This document shows positions 38,501 through 52,700 of a stretch of DNA of 64,000 bases, in pieces. The notes below the pieces were generated by a model. The model saw nothing but the letters and a program-made list of their open reading frames with translations. It had not been told where the DNA came from and did not search any database. Location of the stretch: NCBI GenBank assembly GCA_026874595.1, contig CM049306.1:11615019-11679018 (forward strand). The letters are read 5' to 3'. A program made the translations under genes and the position numbers. Numbering within the stretch: the first letter of the stretch is position 1; each line of letters begins with the position of its first letter. This DNA comes from Sipunculus nudus. Lineage: Eukaryota; Annelida; Sipuncula; Golfingiida; Sipunculidae.

Positions 38501-41500
38501 TGAACAACTAATACCGAGATCATCATGATTCTTTGCATGGATATTGACCATTAAGTGTTTTTAGCTCAGCTGATTGTAAGTCATCTGAAGTATCCCTCAG
38601 AATAATGGACAATTTGATACAAAAGCTCAAGTATCTAAACAACTATTGCAGTGATCACCATGATTCTTTGCATGGATATTGATCATGGAATGTGTCATCA
38701 GTTTCTGCAGTATGGTGGCGCCACCTGTATTTTTAGCTCAGCTGACTGAAAGTCATCTGAGCTATAGCGATCACTCTTTGTCCGTCGTCCGTCTGTCTGT
38801 CCGTCTGTCTGTCTGTCTGTCTGTCCGTCTGTCCGTTAACCAGGCACAAATTGTAACCGCTGGACCTAGAACCTTGTAACTTGGGATTCTGAGAGGTCCA
38901 TGAAAAATCTCCTTGGAAACCAGAAATTAGGTCTCTGTTACCCATATCCTTTGAGCTATGGGGCCCCAAAGTACCCCCCAGAAAAGTAAAAAATTTCATA
39001 CAAAAACTTCAATATCTCATTAACTACTTGACTGATGGTCATGATTTTTGGCATACATATTGATCATGAGATGTTCCATCAGTTTCTGAAGACTGATGGC
39101 GCCACCTGTATTTTTTCGATTTTTTACGAATTTTTTTCTCTATTTTTGATACATTTAAAAATGTGAACATCTGTTAATAAGGCACAAATCATAAAGAATG
39201 GAACTAGAATCTTCATTCTCGACACACTGAGAGACCTATAAAAAGTCTCCGTGGAAACCAGAAATTAGGTCTCTGTTACCCATATCCTTCGAGCAATGGG
39301 GCCCCAAAGTACCCCCCAGAAAAGGAAAAAAATTTCATACAAAAACTTCAATATCTCATTAAATACTTGACTGATGGTCATGATTTTTGGCATACATATT
39401 GATCATGAGATGTTCAGTCACTTCCTGCAGACTGGTGGCGCCACCTGTATCGTTCAGTTTTTTACGAATTTTTTTCTCTATTTTTGAGACCTTTCAAAAT
39501 GTGAACATCTGTTAATAAGGCACAAATCATAAAGAATGGAACTAGAATCTTCATTCTCGACACACTGAGAGACCTATAAAAAGTCTCCGTGGAAACCAGA
39601 AATTAGGTCTCTGTTACCCATATCCTTTGAGCAATGGGGCCCCAAAGTACCCCCCAGAAAAGGAAAAAAATTTCATACAAAAACTTCAATATCTCATTAA
39701 ATACTTGACTGATGGTCATGATTTTTGGCATACATATTGATCATGAGATGTTCCGTCACTTCCTGCAGACTGGTGGCGCCACCTGTATCGTTCAGTTTTT
39801 TACGAATTTTTTTCTCTATTTTTGAGACCTTTCAAAATGTGAACATCTGTTAACAAGGCACAAATCGTAAAGACTGGACCTAGAATCTTAATTCTTGACA
39901 CACTGAAAGGTCCATGAAAAATCTCCTTGGAAACCAGAAATTAGGTCTCTGTTAACCATATCCTTTGAGCTATGGGGCCCCAAAGTACCCCCCAGAGTAG
40001 TCAAAAATGTCATACAAAAACTTCAATATCTCAATAACTACATCACTGATGGTCATGATTTTTGGCATACATATTGATTATGAGGTGTTCCATCAGTTCC
40101 TGCAGACTGGTGGGGCCACCTGTATTGTTCGATTTTTTATGAATTTTTTCTCTATTTTTGAGCCCATTCAACCTTCAGACTGACATATAGTTTTACCCAT
40201 GTCCATCCTTCTGTCATTCTGTCATTCTGTGATTCCGAAATCAAACAGTTGTACGGACTTTTTTTCGCAATGCCTGCAGATATTGGCCTGATTTTTGGTG
40301 TGTGGGCAGATAATGACCAGTTACAGATCGAGTTCGCGTTTCGTCCCGGTTGATCTACTTTTGACCGTTTTACAGCTCCTAAACTTAGAAAAATTCATGA
40401 AAAATAGAAATTTTCCTGACAATTATACACATGTACGGACTTTTTTTCGCAATGCCTGCAGATATTGGCCTGATTTTTTAAGTGTGGGCAGATAATGACC
40501 AGTTACAGATCGAGTTCGCGTTTCGTCCCGGTTGACCTACTTTTGACCGTTTTACGGCTCCTAAACTTAGAAAATTTCAAGAAAAATAGAAATTTTCATG
40601 ACAAATACACATGTACGGACTTTTTTTCGCAATGCCTGCAGATATTGGCCTGATTTTTGTGTGTGGGCAGATAATGACCAGTAACAGATCGAGTTCGCAT
40701 TTCTTCCCAGTTGACCTACTTTTGACCGTTTTACGGCTCCTAAATTTAGAAAAATTCATTAAAAATAGAAATTTTCATGTCCGGTGTCTGTCTGTCCGTC
40801 CTTTCCGCGTGTGTTAACCTTTTACCTTGTGAGCGGGATATCTCTAAAAGGATTCACCGTTGGAATTTTATTTCATCAGTGAAGATGTATATCGATAAAA
40901 TCTCGGTCAAGTTCAAAGATGGGTGACCTTTCTACATTTTAGAGCTGATATAGAAAAACACTCAGAAGTTTATATCTCAGGAACCATTGTGTGGATTTTC
41001 ACAAAACTTACGATGATCATTGGGACTGATGGTCTGTATGTGCTGCACAATTTTGGTGGCGCCACCTGCAATTTCTGATTTTTTAATGAAATTTTATCGG
41101 ATTTTTTCAATTTTGGCCTTTTGTGCAGGATATCTCCAAAGGTATTCAACACAGGAACTTCATTTCTTCAGTGCTATTGCATTATATTTACAATATCTTG
41201 GTCAAGTTCAAAGATGGGTGATCTTGACCTACTTTTCAAGGTCACAGAGCTTAGAAAAAAACTTAGAAGCTTATTTCTCAGGAAGCATTTGGTGGATTAT
41301 TATGAAACATGGTATATACCTCTCCAATTTAAATTTATAAATGATTATCAACTTTTGCTAATTTTCTAGTTTCGCAATGCAATGCTTACAGATACTGGCC
41401 TAATGTTTGGTCTGTTGGCGCATAATGACCACTTACAGATCGAGTTCGCGTTTCGTCCCAGTTAACCTATTTTTCACCATATGACAGATCCTGAACATAG

Positions 41501-44500
41501 AAAATTTCATGAAAGAGAAATTTTCATGAAAAATGCACATATATGGACTTTTTTTCACAATGCCTGCAGATACTGGCCTGATTTTTGGTGTGTTGCTTGA
41601 TAATGACCCTTTACAGATCGAGTTTGCATTTTGCCCTTGTTGACCTACTTTTGACCATACAACACTTCCTGAACTTTACAAATTTTACAAAATTTAACAA
41701 ATGTTTCTAATTTGCCCCAGGCAGGGGCATTCGTGTCGTTCCGACACATCTAGTTTATGAATTTTTTTCTCTATTTTTGAGATCTTTAAAGATATGAACA
41801 TCTGTTAACAGGGCACAAATCATAAAAACTGGACCTAGAATCTTCATTCTTGAAACACAGGGAGACCCATGAAAATTCTCCATGGAAACCTGAAATTAGG
41901 TCTCTGTTACCCATATTCTTTAGGCTGTATGGCTCCAAAATACCCCCCAGAATAATGGAAATTTGATACAAAAAGTGCAGTATCTCAATAACTACAACAC
42001 TGATGGTCATGATTTTCGGCATACATATTGATCATGAGCTGTTCCATCAGTTTCTGCAGACTGGGTGCGCCACCTCTATTTTTTTCAAAATTTTTTGAGA
42101 CCTTTAAAGATGTGGTTATCTGTCAACAGGGTACAAATTGCAACAACTGGACCTAGAAACTTCATTCTTGTCATGCAAGGAGGCCAATGAAGAGTGACTG
42201 TGGAAACTTGAAATTAGGTCTCTGTTAGTGTTACCCATATCCTTCAAGCTACAGGACTCTGAAGTATCCCTTAGAAAAATGGAAATTTGATACAAAAGCT
42301 GAAGTATATGAACAACTAATGCGGAGATCATCATGATTCTTTGCATGGATATTGACCATTAAGTGTTTTTATTAGTTTCTGCAGGCTGGTGGAGCCACCT
42401 GTATTTTTGTATCCTCCAAAACGAAGTTTTGCAGATACTATGTTTTTGACCGGGTTCCTCCGCCGCCGCCACGTTTGTTTCCAGAGAGCTCCTCTGATAA
42501 AAATGGACCGATTTTTCCGAAACTTACACCAATTATTGAGTCACATGTGAACTAGTGCCTAACCAATTTGTGTTGACCTCTGACCTTTCCCCTCTATCCA
42601 GCTTCCATTTGTGCGTCTGTTTCCACACATAAACCCTCATATCTCGGGAACTGATTGACCAATCAGGAAATAAAATTTATACAAATGTAGCCCTTGGATT
42701 GCTTTATAACACAGTGTCCATCTGTTCATCTGCCTTGGGTTAAAATCACTCATATCTCTGCAGTGAATTGACTAATTCACATGAAATTCGGCATGCATAT
42801 ACATCCAGGATAGCTTTCTTGATTTTATGACAGGTGGCGCCACCTACATTCTAGTTTATGCTGCAGACATCCGAGCTCATATCTCGGGAACCGTTTGAAC
42901 GATTTGGCCAAAATTTTGCATGTGTATAGATCTCACATAGGTCTTTATCATACACAAAACTGGAGGGGCCACCTGCAACCATTTTTGCACAGCGTCTGTC
43001 TGTTTGTCTGCTGTCGGCTAAAATCACTCATATACATGTAGTGGTTTGACTTTTCTGCCTAAAATTTTGCATATGTATACAACTTGGACAGCTTTCTGGA
43101 TTTGTGGTAGGTGGCACAACCTACATACACATTTAGGCTGCAGACATCCATGCAATTATGCAACATACCTCACTCTATTTCCCCTTGCCGTTCAATCCAT
43201 GCCTCACTTCAACCGTTCCACTCTGATTTTGGCGGATACACGTAGTCACTTGTCGGCTACCCGTATTCTAGTTTTTAAAGTTTACACATTTTTCTCTATT
43301 TTTGAGATATATAAATACAGACTAAATCTTGGCCTGTTGGTTAATCTGTTTGATGCTTCAGTTGAATGGGTATATACTACCATTCTGATGATAAAATTTC
43401 CTTTTGCGAATCTCTTCCCAGTCAGCTGAGCGTCATGACCCATGGGTCACTTGTTTTTATTTTTACGAATTTTTTTCTCTATTTTTGAGACCTCATAAGA
43501 TGCGGTCATCTGTTAACATGGCACAAATCGTAACAACTGGACCTAGAATCTTCTCTCTTGACATGCTGAGAGGCCCATGAAGTTTCCTATAAAACTTGAA
43601 ATTAGGTCTCTGTTACCCATAACCTCTGAGCTATGGGGCTCCGAAGTACCCCCCAGAATAATGGAAAATTTGATACAAAAGCTCAAGTATCTGAACAATT
43701 ATTATATTGATCACCATGATTCTTTGCATGGATATTGATCATGAAATGTTTCATCAGTTTCTGCATTCTGGTGGCGCCACCTGTATTTTTTCAATTTTTA
43801 GCTCAGCTGACTGAAAGTCATCTGAGCTGTAGGGATCATCTTTTGTCCGTCGTCCGTCCGGCCATCCAGGCGTCTGTCTGTTAACAGGGCACATATCGTA
43901 ACCGCTAAACCGGGAATCTTCTTACCTGAAATCCTGGGAGGTCTATGGAAATTCTCCTTGTAAACCTGAAATTAGGTCACTGTGACCTATATTCTTTGAG
44001 CTATGGGGTTCTGAAGTACCCCCCAGAATAATGCAAAATTTAATACAAAAAGCTCAAGTATCTGAACAACTAATGCATTAATCACCATGATTCTTTGCAT
44101 GGATATTGATCATGGAGTGTTTCATCAATTTCTGGAGATTGGTGGTGCCACCTATATTTTTTTTATTTTTTTTACGATTTTTTTTCTCTACTTTTGTGAT
44201 CTTTAAACATTTGGTCATCTGTAAACAGGGCACAAATCATAATGACTGGACCTAGAATCTTCTGTCCTCACCTCCAGGGAAGCCCATAAAAGGTCTACAT
44301 GGAAACCCGAAATAAGGTCCCTGTTACCCATATTCTGTGAGCTATGGGGCTCTGAAGTACCCCCCAGAATAAAGATTTGGTCATATATTAACAGGGCACA
44401 AATCATAATGACTGGACCTAGAATCTTCTGTCCTCACCTCCAGGGAAGCCCATAAAAGGTCTACATGGAAACCCGAAATAAGGTCCCTGTTACCCATATC

Positions 44501-46693
44501 CTTCATGCTCTGGGGCTCCGAAGTACTCCCCAGAATAAAGATTTGGTCATCTGTTAACAGAGCACAAATTATAATGACTAGACCTAGAATCTCCTTTCTT
44601 GATATGCTGGGAGGCCCCTGAAAGTCTCCTTGTGCACCTGAAATTACATCTCTGTTACCCATATCCTTCATCCTATGCGGCTTTGAAATACCCCCCAGAA
44701 TAAACATTTGGATTTGTTAACAGGGCACAAATCAAAATAACTGGACAAAGAATTTTATTTTTTGACATGCTGGGAGACCCCTGAAAAGTCATGTTGTAAA
44801 CCTTGAAAATAGGTGTCTGTTACCCATATCCTTCATGCTACAGAGCTCCGTAGTACCCCAATGAATATTGGATGATTTTATACAAAAGGTCAAGTTTGGA
44901 AAAAGTATTTCATTCAAATTTGTCATTCAGATGATAAAATTACTTTTGTCAATGTCTTCCTGGTCAGCTGAGCGTCATGACCCCTGGGTCACTTGTTCCA
45001 TTAAAACCCCATTGTTACACTTTAAGATTGCCTTATATCAAAACCACTGATCTGACTTTGATAATATATAATATACATATTTTTCTATACATTCGCTATG
45101 CATATGCCAGAAATGATGTCAGTATCGTGTAATTGCTTTAAGTTCTAGGCCCAACCATAATGCACTTTGTAAAAAATCAAGAAATATATTTACTCTCTTA
45201 ACATGAAAATTGCTGAAGGTAGACATTTTTTGCCAGGGATATAACATTATTTAATCAAGATTCAATTGTATTCCCAAAATTAGTTCTGAATTTTTCAAAT
45301 TTTATAAGTTATTAGCATAAATATAAAATCAGTACCTTAAATTTTGCCCAACTTTGGCCATGGCATTTTTTCCCCCTGTAAGCACTGTTGATTTAATTTT
45401 CATATCTTGCACTGGTAAGGATTTAAGCTTCTAAATTCTGAAGTTATAAAAGGAATTGGTCAAAAACTAGCTTTTATTAAAGTTTTTATGAGACCATATC
45501 ACACCTTGGCTGTACTGAAGCCCCTCTTTTATGTCCCCACATTGACCTTGCTTGAAGCGAGGCACTCTGCAGCCAGCCAGCTCTTGGGTAGCTTCAACTG
45601 ATCTAACTGTCCAACCCCCTCCACTAGTATTTGTTTAGGCCATAAACATAACAATAAACTTTTTTTTTAATATTTGGTTTATGATAAGAACTTAAAAAAA
45701 TAAATGGAAAAGGAATTTATAGTTAATGAGTTACAGGGGATTACCTTGCAATTACTGATCATTTATGGATCTTCCATGGATGGCCAAAATTGTATTTCAA
45801 ATAACACCATGCAGTCACCATTGGGTATTTTTCATTTCAACCATAAAAATGAAAAATAAATAATTAAAATAAATTGTTGTTTACTATTAGGGATTATATG
45901 AAGCAAGATAATGATAGACAAGGATGCAGTTGATTATATTAAATTAATCTAAATTTCCAGGTCTTTTCCAGGTCTTTAACTTGTTGGTTTATATTTATTA
46001 CAAAATTAAAATAATAAATAAATATGTCAAAAATTTAAAATATTACTAAGACAAGTGTTCATTAAAGATTTTAATTTGTTTGACTTATAACTCATGGTTG
46101 TATCAGTTGTTACATGAGACTGGCTAAATAATCAAAATTTATATTGCTGGTCCTTTATTTCAGTTCATAAAATTAAACATTCCCAACTCCAGTTTGCTCC
46201 TGGTATGATATATTGGGTGTTTTGATCCTTGGATTAATTTTAACACATGTATTAGTTTTATAGCTGAGAATACTTTTCTTTTTTTCCTGATACCATTTAA
46301 AAAAATATAAATATTCAAATTTTTCCTGTTAGTGCTGTGGATATAATTTTCACAGCATGTACACATTAACATTTCATCTGTTAAAATCTGAAATTTGAAA
46401 CCAATTGATCAAAAACTGTAGATTTTATTCAAGTTTCCAGGTACCATGTCTTCATTGTTTGCATCAGATCAGTATAAATGCAGTGTACTGGGCAGTTACA
46501 TAACACCTTCAGGTCTGACCTACTGCCACTGTGAGTGTCTGGGTCAGGCTGGGTCAGGTAGTAATTACCAGAGAGCCTCTCTTTCTCTCTCTCTCTGGCA
46601 GTCTAGGTCTCTTTCTCTCTCTTTCTCTCCTCTGCTTCTTCTCTTTCTTTCTCCATCTTTCTTTCTCTCTTTCTCTCTTTCTCTCTTTCTCTC

Positions 46694-46728
<35 letters not shown>

Positions 46729-49700
46729 TATTGCCTCCCTTGCTCCCTCCATCCCATTCTGTTGACAGGTACTATAAACTAGATACATTAGCTATATATG
46801 TTGATGCAATTTAGAAATGTGAATCAACTGAAATATTCACAATCACATGTATGTTATACTGTAAATTTATAGTAACATTTGGAAACTTGGATTAAAATTA
46901 TGTAATGAAAAAAAGGAATAAATGCAAATATTGTTAATTTTTTCTTGGCTCAGTAGAATGGGGAAAAAAATTATTTGCTTTGTTTCTCCATCTTTCTTTC
47001 TGTTTTAAATATTTAATGTTCATGAATAAACTTTTTTTTTATAAGCAATGTGGAATTAAATTTCATATCCTGTATGTATATGCAAGGGTGTTGTAACTCT
47101 CACCATCCCCTTCTTCATCCCACTGAGGCTTTGCTCCTTGGCACTGTGAACAATAGTTCTATGGCTATAGCATAAAATTTAATCATTAAAGAAAATATAT
47201 ACAGAGAGACAGAGGCTTTGTAACTCTGATCATAACACAACACCCCTCCCCCCCCCCCCCATCTAGTCATTGCACCTGTGGAATGAGGACGTTATGGCAA
47301 CTGTATACATATCATAAAATTGATAAAAAAGGTTTACCAAATAAATTGGATCTCATCAGACAAATGTGTAAACTGTTTAACTGTCAACAGCTTATCAAAA
47401 AGGTAACCAATGGAAAGGCATGGTCAGGTCTCAAATATTATTTGCAACATTTTCTTCAATCATATAAACCAACCATGGCCCAGATTACCTCTTCCTCTCA
47501 AACATTATCTACATTTCATCATATTTTTAAGATTTTAACCTTCCAGGTGGTTCAGTACTGTTGACCATTTGTCCATAGGTACCTATGTACATGCCAGAAA
47601 TTATGTCAATATTGTGTAATATGTAGACGTGAGGGGCATCAAAATAATGCACCTTGTCAAGACCGATCTTGTCAAGATATTATGTCATACAGTCACAAAT
47701 TCATAAATCCCCTCATTAGTATAGTTAATAATAACCTTTTATCTGTCAAATTGAACTCTTGCAGTTTTCCATTCACTATAGATCCTTCAACAAATAGCCT
47801 TATCATCATTATACCACTGCTTAGCATACTGTCATTGCATTCATATTTGCTCAAATAAATTGCTTTTTTCAACCCCTCCCAAAAATATAAAAAATAAACC
47901 ACTATATTTTACTCCATATTAATTAATCAGTCAGGTTATTTCATATATCATTTACTCACATATTACATTATATTCCTTTATAAAACCCAACATGACCATG
48001 ATATTCTAAGCTTTATCTACTCAATATAGTATCACAATGGTGATACATTTATAGTCCAATCAGGATCAGCTGAGCGCCGTGACCCATGAGTCCCTTGTTT
48101 AGCTCTGCTGACTGTAAGTCATCTGAGCTATAGGGATCACCTTTTGTCCGTCGTCCGTCTGGCCGTCCGGGCGTCTGTCCGTTAACAGTGCACAAATCGT
48201 AACCGCTAGACCTGGAATCTTCTTACTTGACATTGTGGGAGGTCTATGGAAATTTCCTTTGTAAACCTGAAATTAGGTCACTGTGACCTATATTCTTCGA
48301 GCTATGGGGTTCCGAAGTACCCCCCAGAATAATGGAAAATTTGATACAAAAGCTCAAGTATCTGAACAACTAATGCATTGATCATCATGATCATGGAGTG
48401 TTTCATCAGTTTCTGCAGACTGGTGGCGCCACCTGTATTTTTTCGATTTTTACCAATATTTTTCTCTATTTTTGAGACCTCTAAGATGCGGCCATCTGTT
48501 AACAGGGCACAAATCGTAACGACTACACCTAGAATCTTCTCTCTTCACATGCAGGGAGGCCCATAAAAAGTCTCTTTGGAAACCTGAAATTAGGTCTCTG
48601 TTACTCATAACCTTTGAGCTATGGGGCTCCGAAGTACCCCCCAAAATAATGGAAAAATTTGATACAAAAGCTCAAGTATCTAAACAACTATTGCAGTGAT
48701 CACCATGATTCTTTGCATGGATATCGATCATGAAATGTTTCATCAGTTTCTGCATTCTGGTGGCGCCACCTGTATTTTTTCAATTTTTAGCTCAGCTGAC
48801 TGAAAGTCACCTGAGCTATAGGGATCACCTTTTGTCCGTCGTCCATCCGGCCAGCCAGGCGTCTGTCTGTTAACAGGGCACAAATCGTAACCGCTAGACC
48901 TGGAATCTTCTTACTTGAAATCCTGGGAGGTCTATGGAAATTCTCCTTGTAAACCTGAAATTAGGTCACTGTGACCTATATTCTTTGAGCTATGGGGTTC
49001 TGAAGTACCCCCCAGAATAATGCAAAATTTAATACAAAAGCTCAAGTATCTGAACAACTAATGCATTAATCACCATGATTCTTTGCATGGATATTGATCA
49101 TAGAGTGTTTCATCAATTTCTGGAGATTGGTGGCACCACCTATATTTTTTTTATTTTTTACGATTTTTTTTCTCTACTTTTGTGATCTTTAAACATTTAG
49201 TCATCTGTAAACAGGGCACAAATCATAATGACTGGACCTAGAATCTTCTGTCCTCACCTCCAGGGAAGCCCATAAAAGGTCTACATGGAAACCTGAAATA
49301 AGGTCCCTGTTACCCATATTCTGTGAGCTATGGGGCTCTGAAGTACCCCCCATAATAAAGATTTGGTCATATATTAACAGGGCACAAATCATAATGACTG
49401 GACCTAGAATCCTCTTTCTTGACATGCAAGGAGGTCCATGAAACATCTTGGAAACCTGAAATTAGGTCTCTGTTACCCATATCCTTCATGCTCTGGGGCT
49501 CCGAAGTACTCCCCAGAATAAAGATTTGGTCAGCTGTTTACAGAGCACAAATTATAATGACTTGACCTAGAATCTCCTTTCTTGATATGCTGGGAGGCCC
49601 CTGAAAAGTCTCCTTGTGCACCTGAAATTACATCTCTGTTACCCATATCCTTCATCCTATGCGGCTTTGAAATACCCCCCAGAATAAACATTTGGTCATC

Positions 49701-52700
49701 TGTTAACAGGGCACAAATCAAAATAACTGGACCTAGAATTTTATTTTTTGACATGCTGGGAGACCCCTGAAAAGTCATGTTGTAAACCTTGAAAATAGGT
49801 GTCTGTTACCCATATCCTTCATGCTACAGAGCTCCATAGTACCCCAATGAATATTGGATGATTTTATACAAAAGGTCAAGTTTGGAAAAAGTATTTCATT
49901 CAAATTTGACATTCAGATGATAAAATAACTTTTGTCAATGTCTTCCTGGTCAGCTGAGCGTCATGACCCCTGGGTCACTTGTTGTTTGTCCCGACTCTCC
50001 TGGCCACAATTTGCAGCAATCTACTTGAAACTTACAGGGATGATTGACAACCCAAAGTCCTGGAACCCTATTGTTTTTGGTCAACATCACATCATGGTGA
50101 AGGTCAAGGTCATGGAAAGTATGCAATACAGTTTTTGCTCCATAACTTTGCAACAAATGGTCGTAGCCACTTAAACCATAGCTTGTTTTATACGTCATTC
50201 CATGGCCTTTTATATGATGGGTACCTGACTCAAATCTGCCATTACAATGGTTATGCATTTTTGGGTTAAAACTTGATAATTTGAAAATTGTCATGCTACA
50301 TTTTCTATCTTTGTCAATTTTTAAGCTACAGACGCCTGGTTTTGGTCATTATGTAGCTTATAGGCAGCTTGACATGATAAAACTGAAAGTCTTGCCAAAT
50401 CTCACACTAGATCTGGTCAAACGTGAAAAAACGAGATTTCACAGAAATGCTTATAACTCAGCGACTTTTTAAGCTAGACCTGTTTGGTTTTTGGCATTTC
50501 GTAACATTGCCAGCCTGGCATGATAAAACTGCAAGACTGGCCAAATCTCGCACCATATCTCGTTTAACGAGATTTCACGGAAATACTTATAACTCGGCTA
50601 CTTTTACAGCTACACAGGTCCAGTTTTCGGTATTTTGTAACATTTTGCCAGCTTGACATGATAAAACTACAAGTCTCGTGAAATCTCGAACGTATGTTGT
50701 TAAACGTGAAAAAACGAGATTTCGCGGAAATACTTACAACTCAGCAACTTTTACAGCTACACAGGTCTAGTTTTTGGTATTTTGTAACATTTTGCCAGCT
50801 TCACATGATAAAACTACAAGTCTCGTCAAATCTCGCACCATGTGTTGTCAAAGGAGAAAAAACGAGATTTCACGGAAATGCTTATAACTCGGCAACTTTT
50901 ACAGCTACACAGGTCTAGTTTTCGGCATTTCATAACATATGACCAGCTTGACACGCAAGGAAAAAAATCAGGCCAAAACTTGCATCATATCTCGTCAAGC
51001 GAGAAAAAATGAGATATCATGGAAATTCTTATAACTAGGCGACTTTTACAGATACGCAGGTCTAGTTTTCGGCATTTGGTAACATTTGGCCAACTTGACA
51101 TAGTAAAACTGCGAGACTGGCCAAATCTCGCACTATATCTGGTCAAATGTGGAAAAAAGAGATTTCACAGAAATGCATATAAGTCGGCGACTTTTATGGC
51201 TAGACAGGTCTAGTTTTTGGCATTTCATAACATATGGATGGCTTGACATGACAAACCTGAAGACTGGCCAAATCTTGCACCATATCTCGTCAAACGATAA
51301 AAAACGAGATTTCACAGAAATGCTAATAACTCAGCGACTTTTATAGCTAGACAGGTCTAGTTTTTTGTCATTTCATTACATTAGGCCAGCTTGACATGAA
51401 AAATCTGAAAACTTCTCACTGCTTCTTGTCAAAGGAGATTAACGGGATTTCATGGAAATGTTTGAACTTGGTCCCTTTTACACTAGAAAGGTATGCAACT
51501 ATTCAAGGTCAGCATGCATACGTAAACATATTATTCATTTCTGCTGCCCGCACAACGTGCTCATTCATATGACTGTTTCTACATGCACTCTCTGTCTATC
51601 TGTCTGTATTATTTGCATATCCGGCAAGCGCGTTACCTCTGGTCATCTTGTTTGTGTGTGTTTGTGTGTTTGTTTTCCCAATACAACTCACACAAACATG
51701 AACAAAATTTCTTAGAATTTTCGGGAATGGACCAATAAAGAATTAATTGTATCCGCCAAAACAGAGTTTTACGGATACTATGTTTTCAGCTGCACGCCGC
51801 TGCCGCAGCGTAGGTGTCCGGAGAACTCCTCCGTAACCGCTGGACGGAATTTTACGAAACCCGGGATTATGTTCGGGTCACATGTGAACTGCTGCGCCCC
51901 GATTTTGTTTTGACCTCTGACCTTTCCTCTGCGCTCTGCGTCCGTTTGTGCGTCTGTTTCCACACATAAACCCACATATCTCGGGAACCGTTTGACCGAT
52001 CAGGAAAATTTTTTTGCACAAATGTAGCCCTTGGAGAGCTTTATAACATACACAAAAAATGGTGGCGCCACCTGCAACCATGTTTGCACAGTGTCCATCT
52101 GTTCGTCTGCCTTGGGTTAAAATCACTCATATCTCTGCAGTGACTTGACTAATTAACCTGAAATTCGGCATGCGTAAACATCCTGGTTAGCTTTCCTGAT
52201 TTTATGACAGGTGGCGCCACCTACATTCACGTTTACGCTGCAGACATCCAAGGTCATATCTTGGGAACCGTTTGACCGATCAGGAAAATTTTTTTGCACA
52301 AATGTAGCCCTTGGAGAGCTTTATAACATACACAAAAAATGGTGGCGCCACCTGCAACCATGTTTGCACAGTGTCCATCTGTTCGTCTGCCTTGGGTTAA
52401 AATCACTCACATCTCTGCAGTGACTTGACTAATTCACCTGAAATTCGGCATGCGTAAACATCCTGGATAGCTTTTCTGATTTTATGACGGGTGGCGCCAT
52501 CTACATGAACGTTTATGCTGCAGACATCCAAGCTCATATCTCGGGAACCGTTTGATCGATTGGGCCAAAGTTTTGCATGTGTATAGTTCTCACATAGCTC
52601 TTTATCATACGCAAAACTGGTGGCGTCACCTGCAACCATTTTTGCTCAGCGTCCATCTGTTTGTCTGCCATGGGCTAAAATCACTCATATACATGTAGTG

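Noticed and set aside
44381-44707. 108-codon minus-strand ORF similar to others at 36628, 49201 and 49530
   Set aside because: These ORFs recur only because type-A repeat units recur; frames break at random and no start or codon bias is seen.
46446-46814. Leucine/serine-rich 122-codon ORF
   Set aside because: Product of the CT/CTTT microsatellite.
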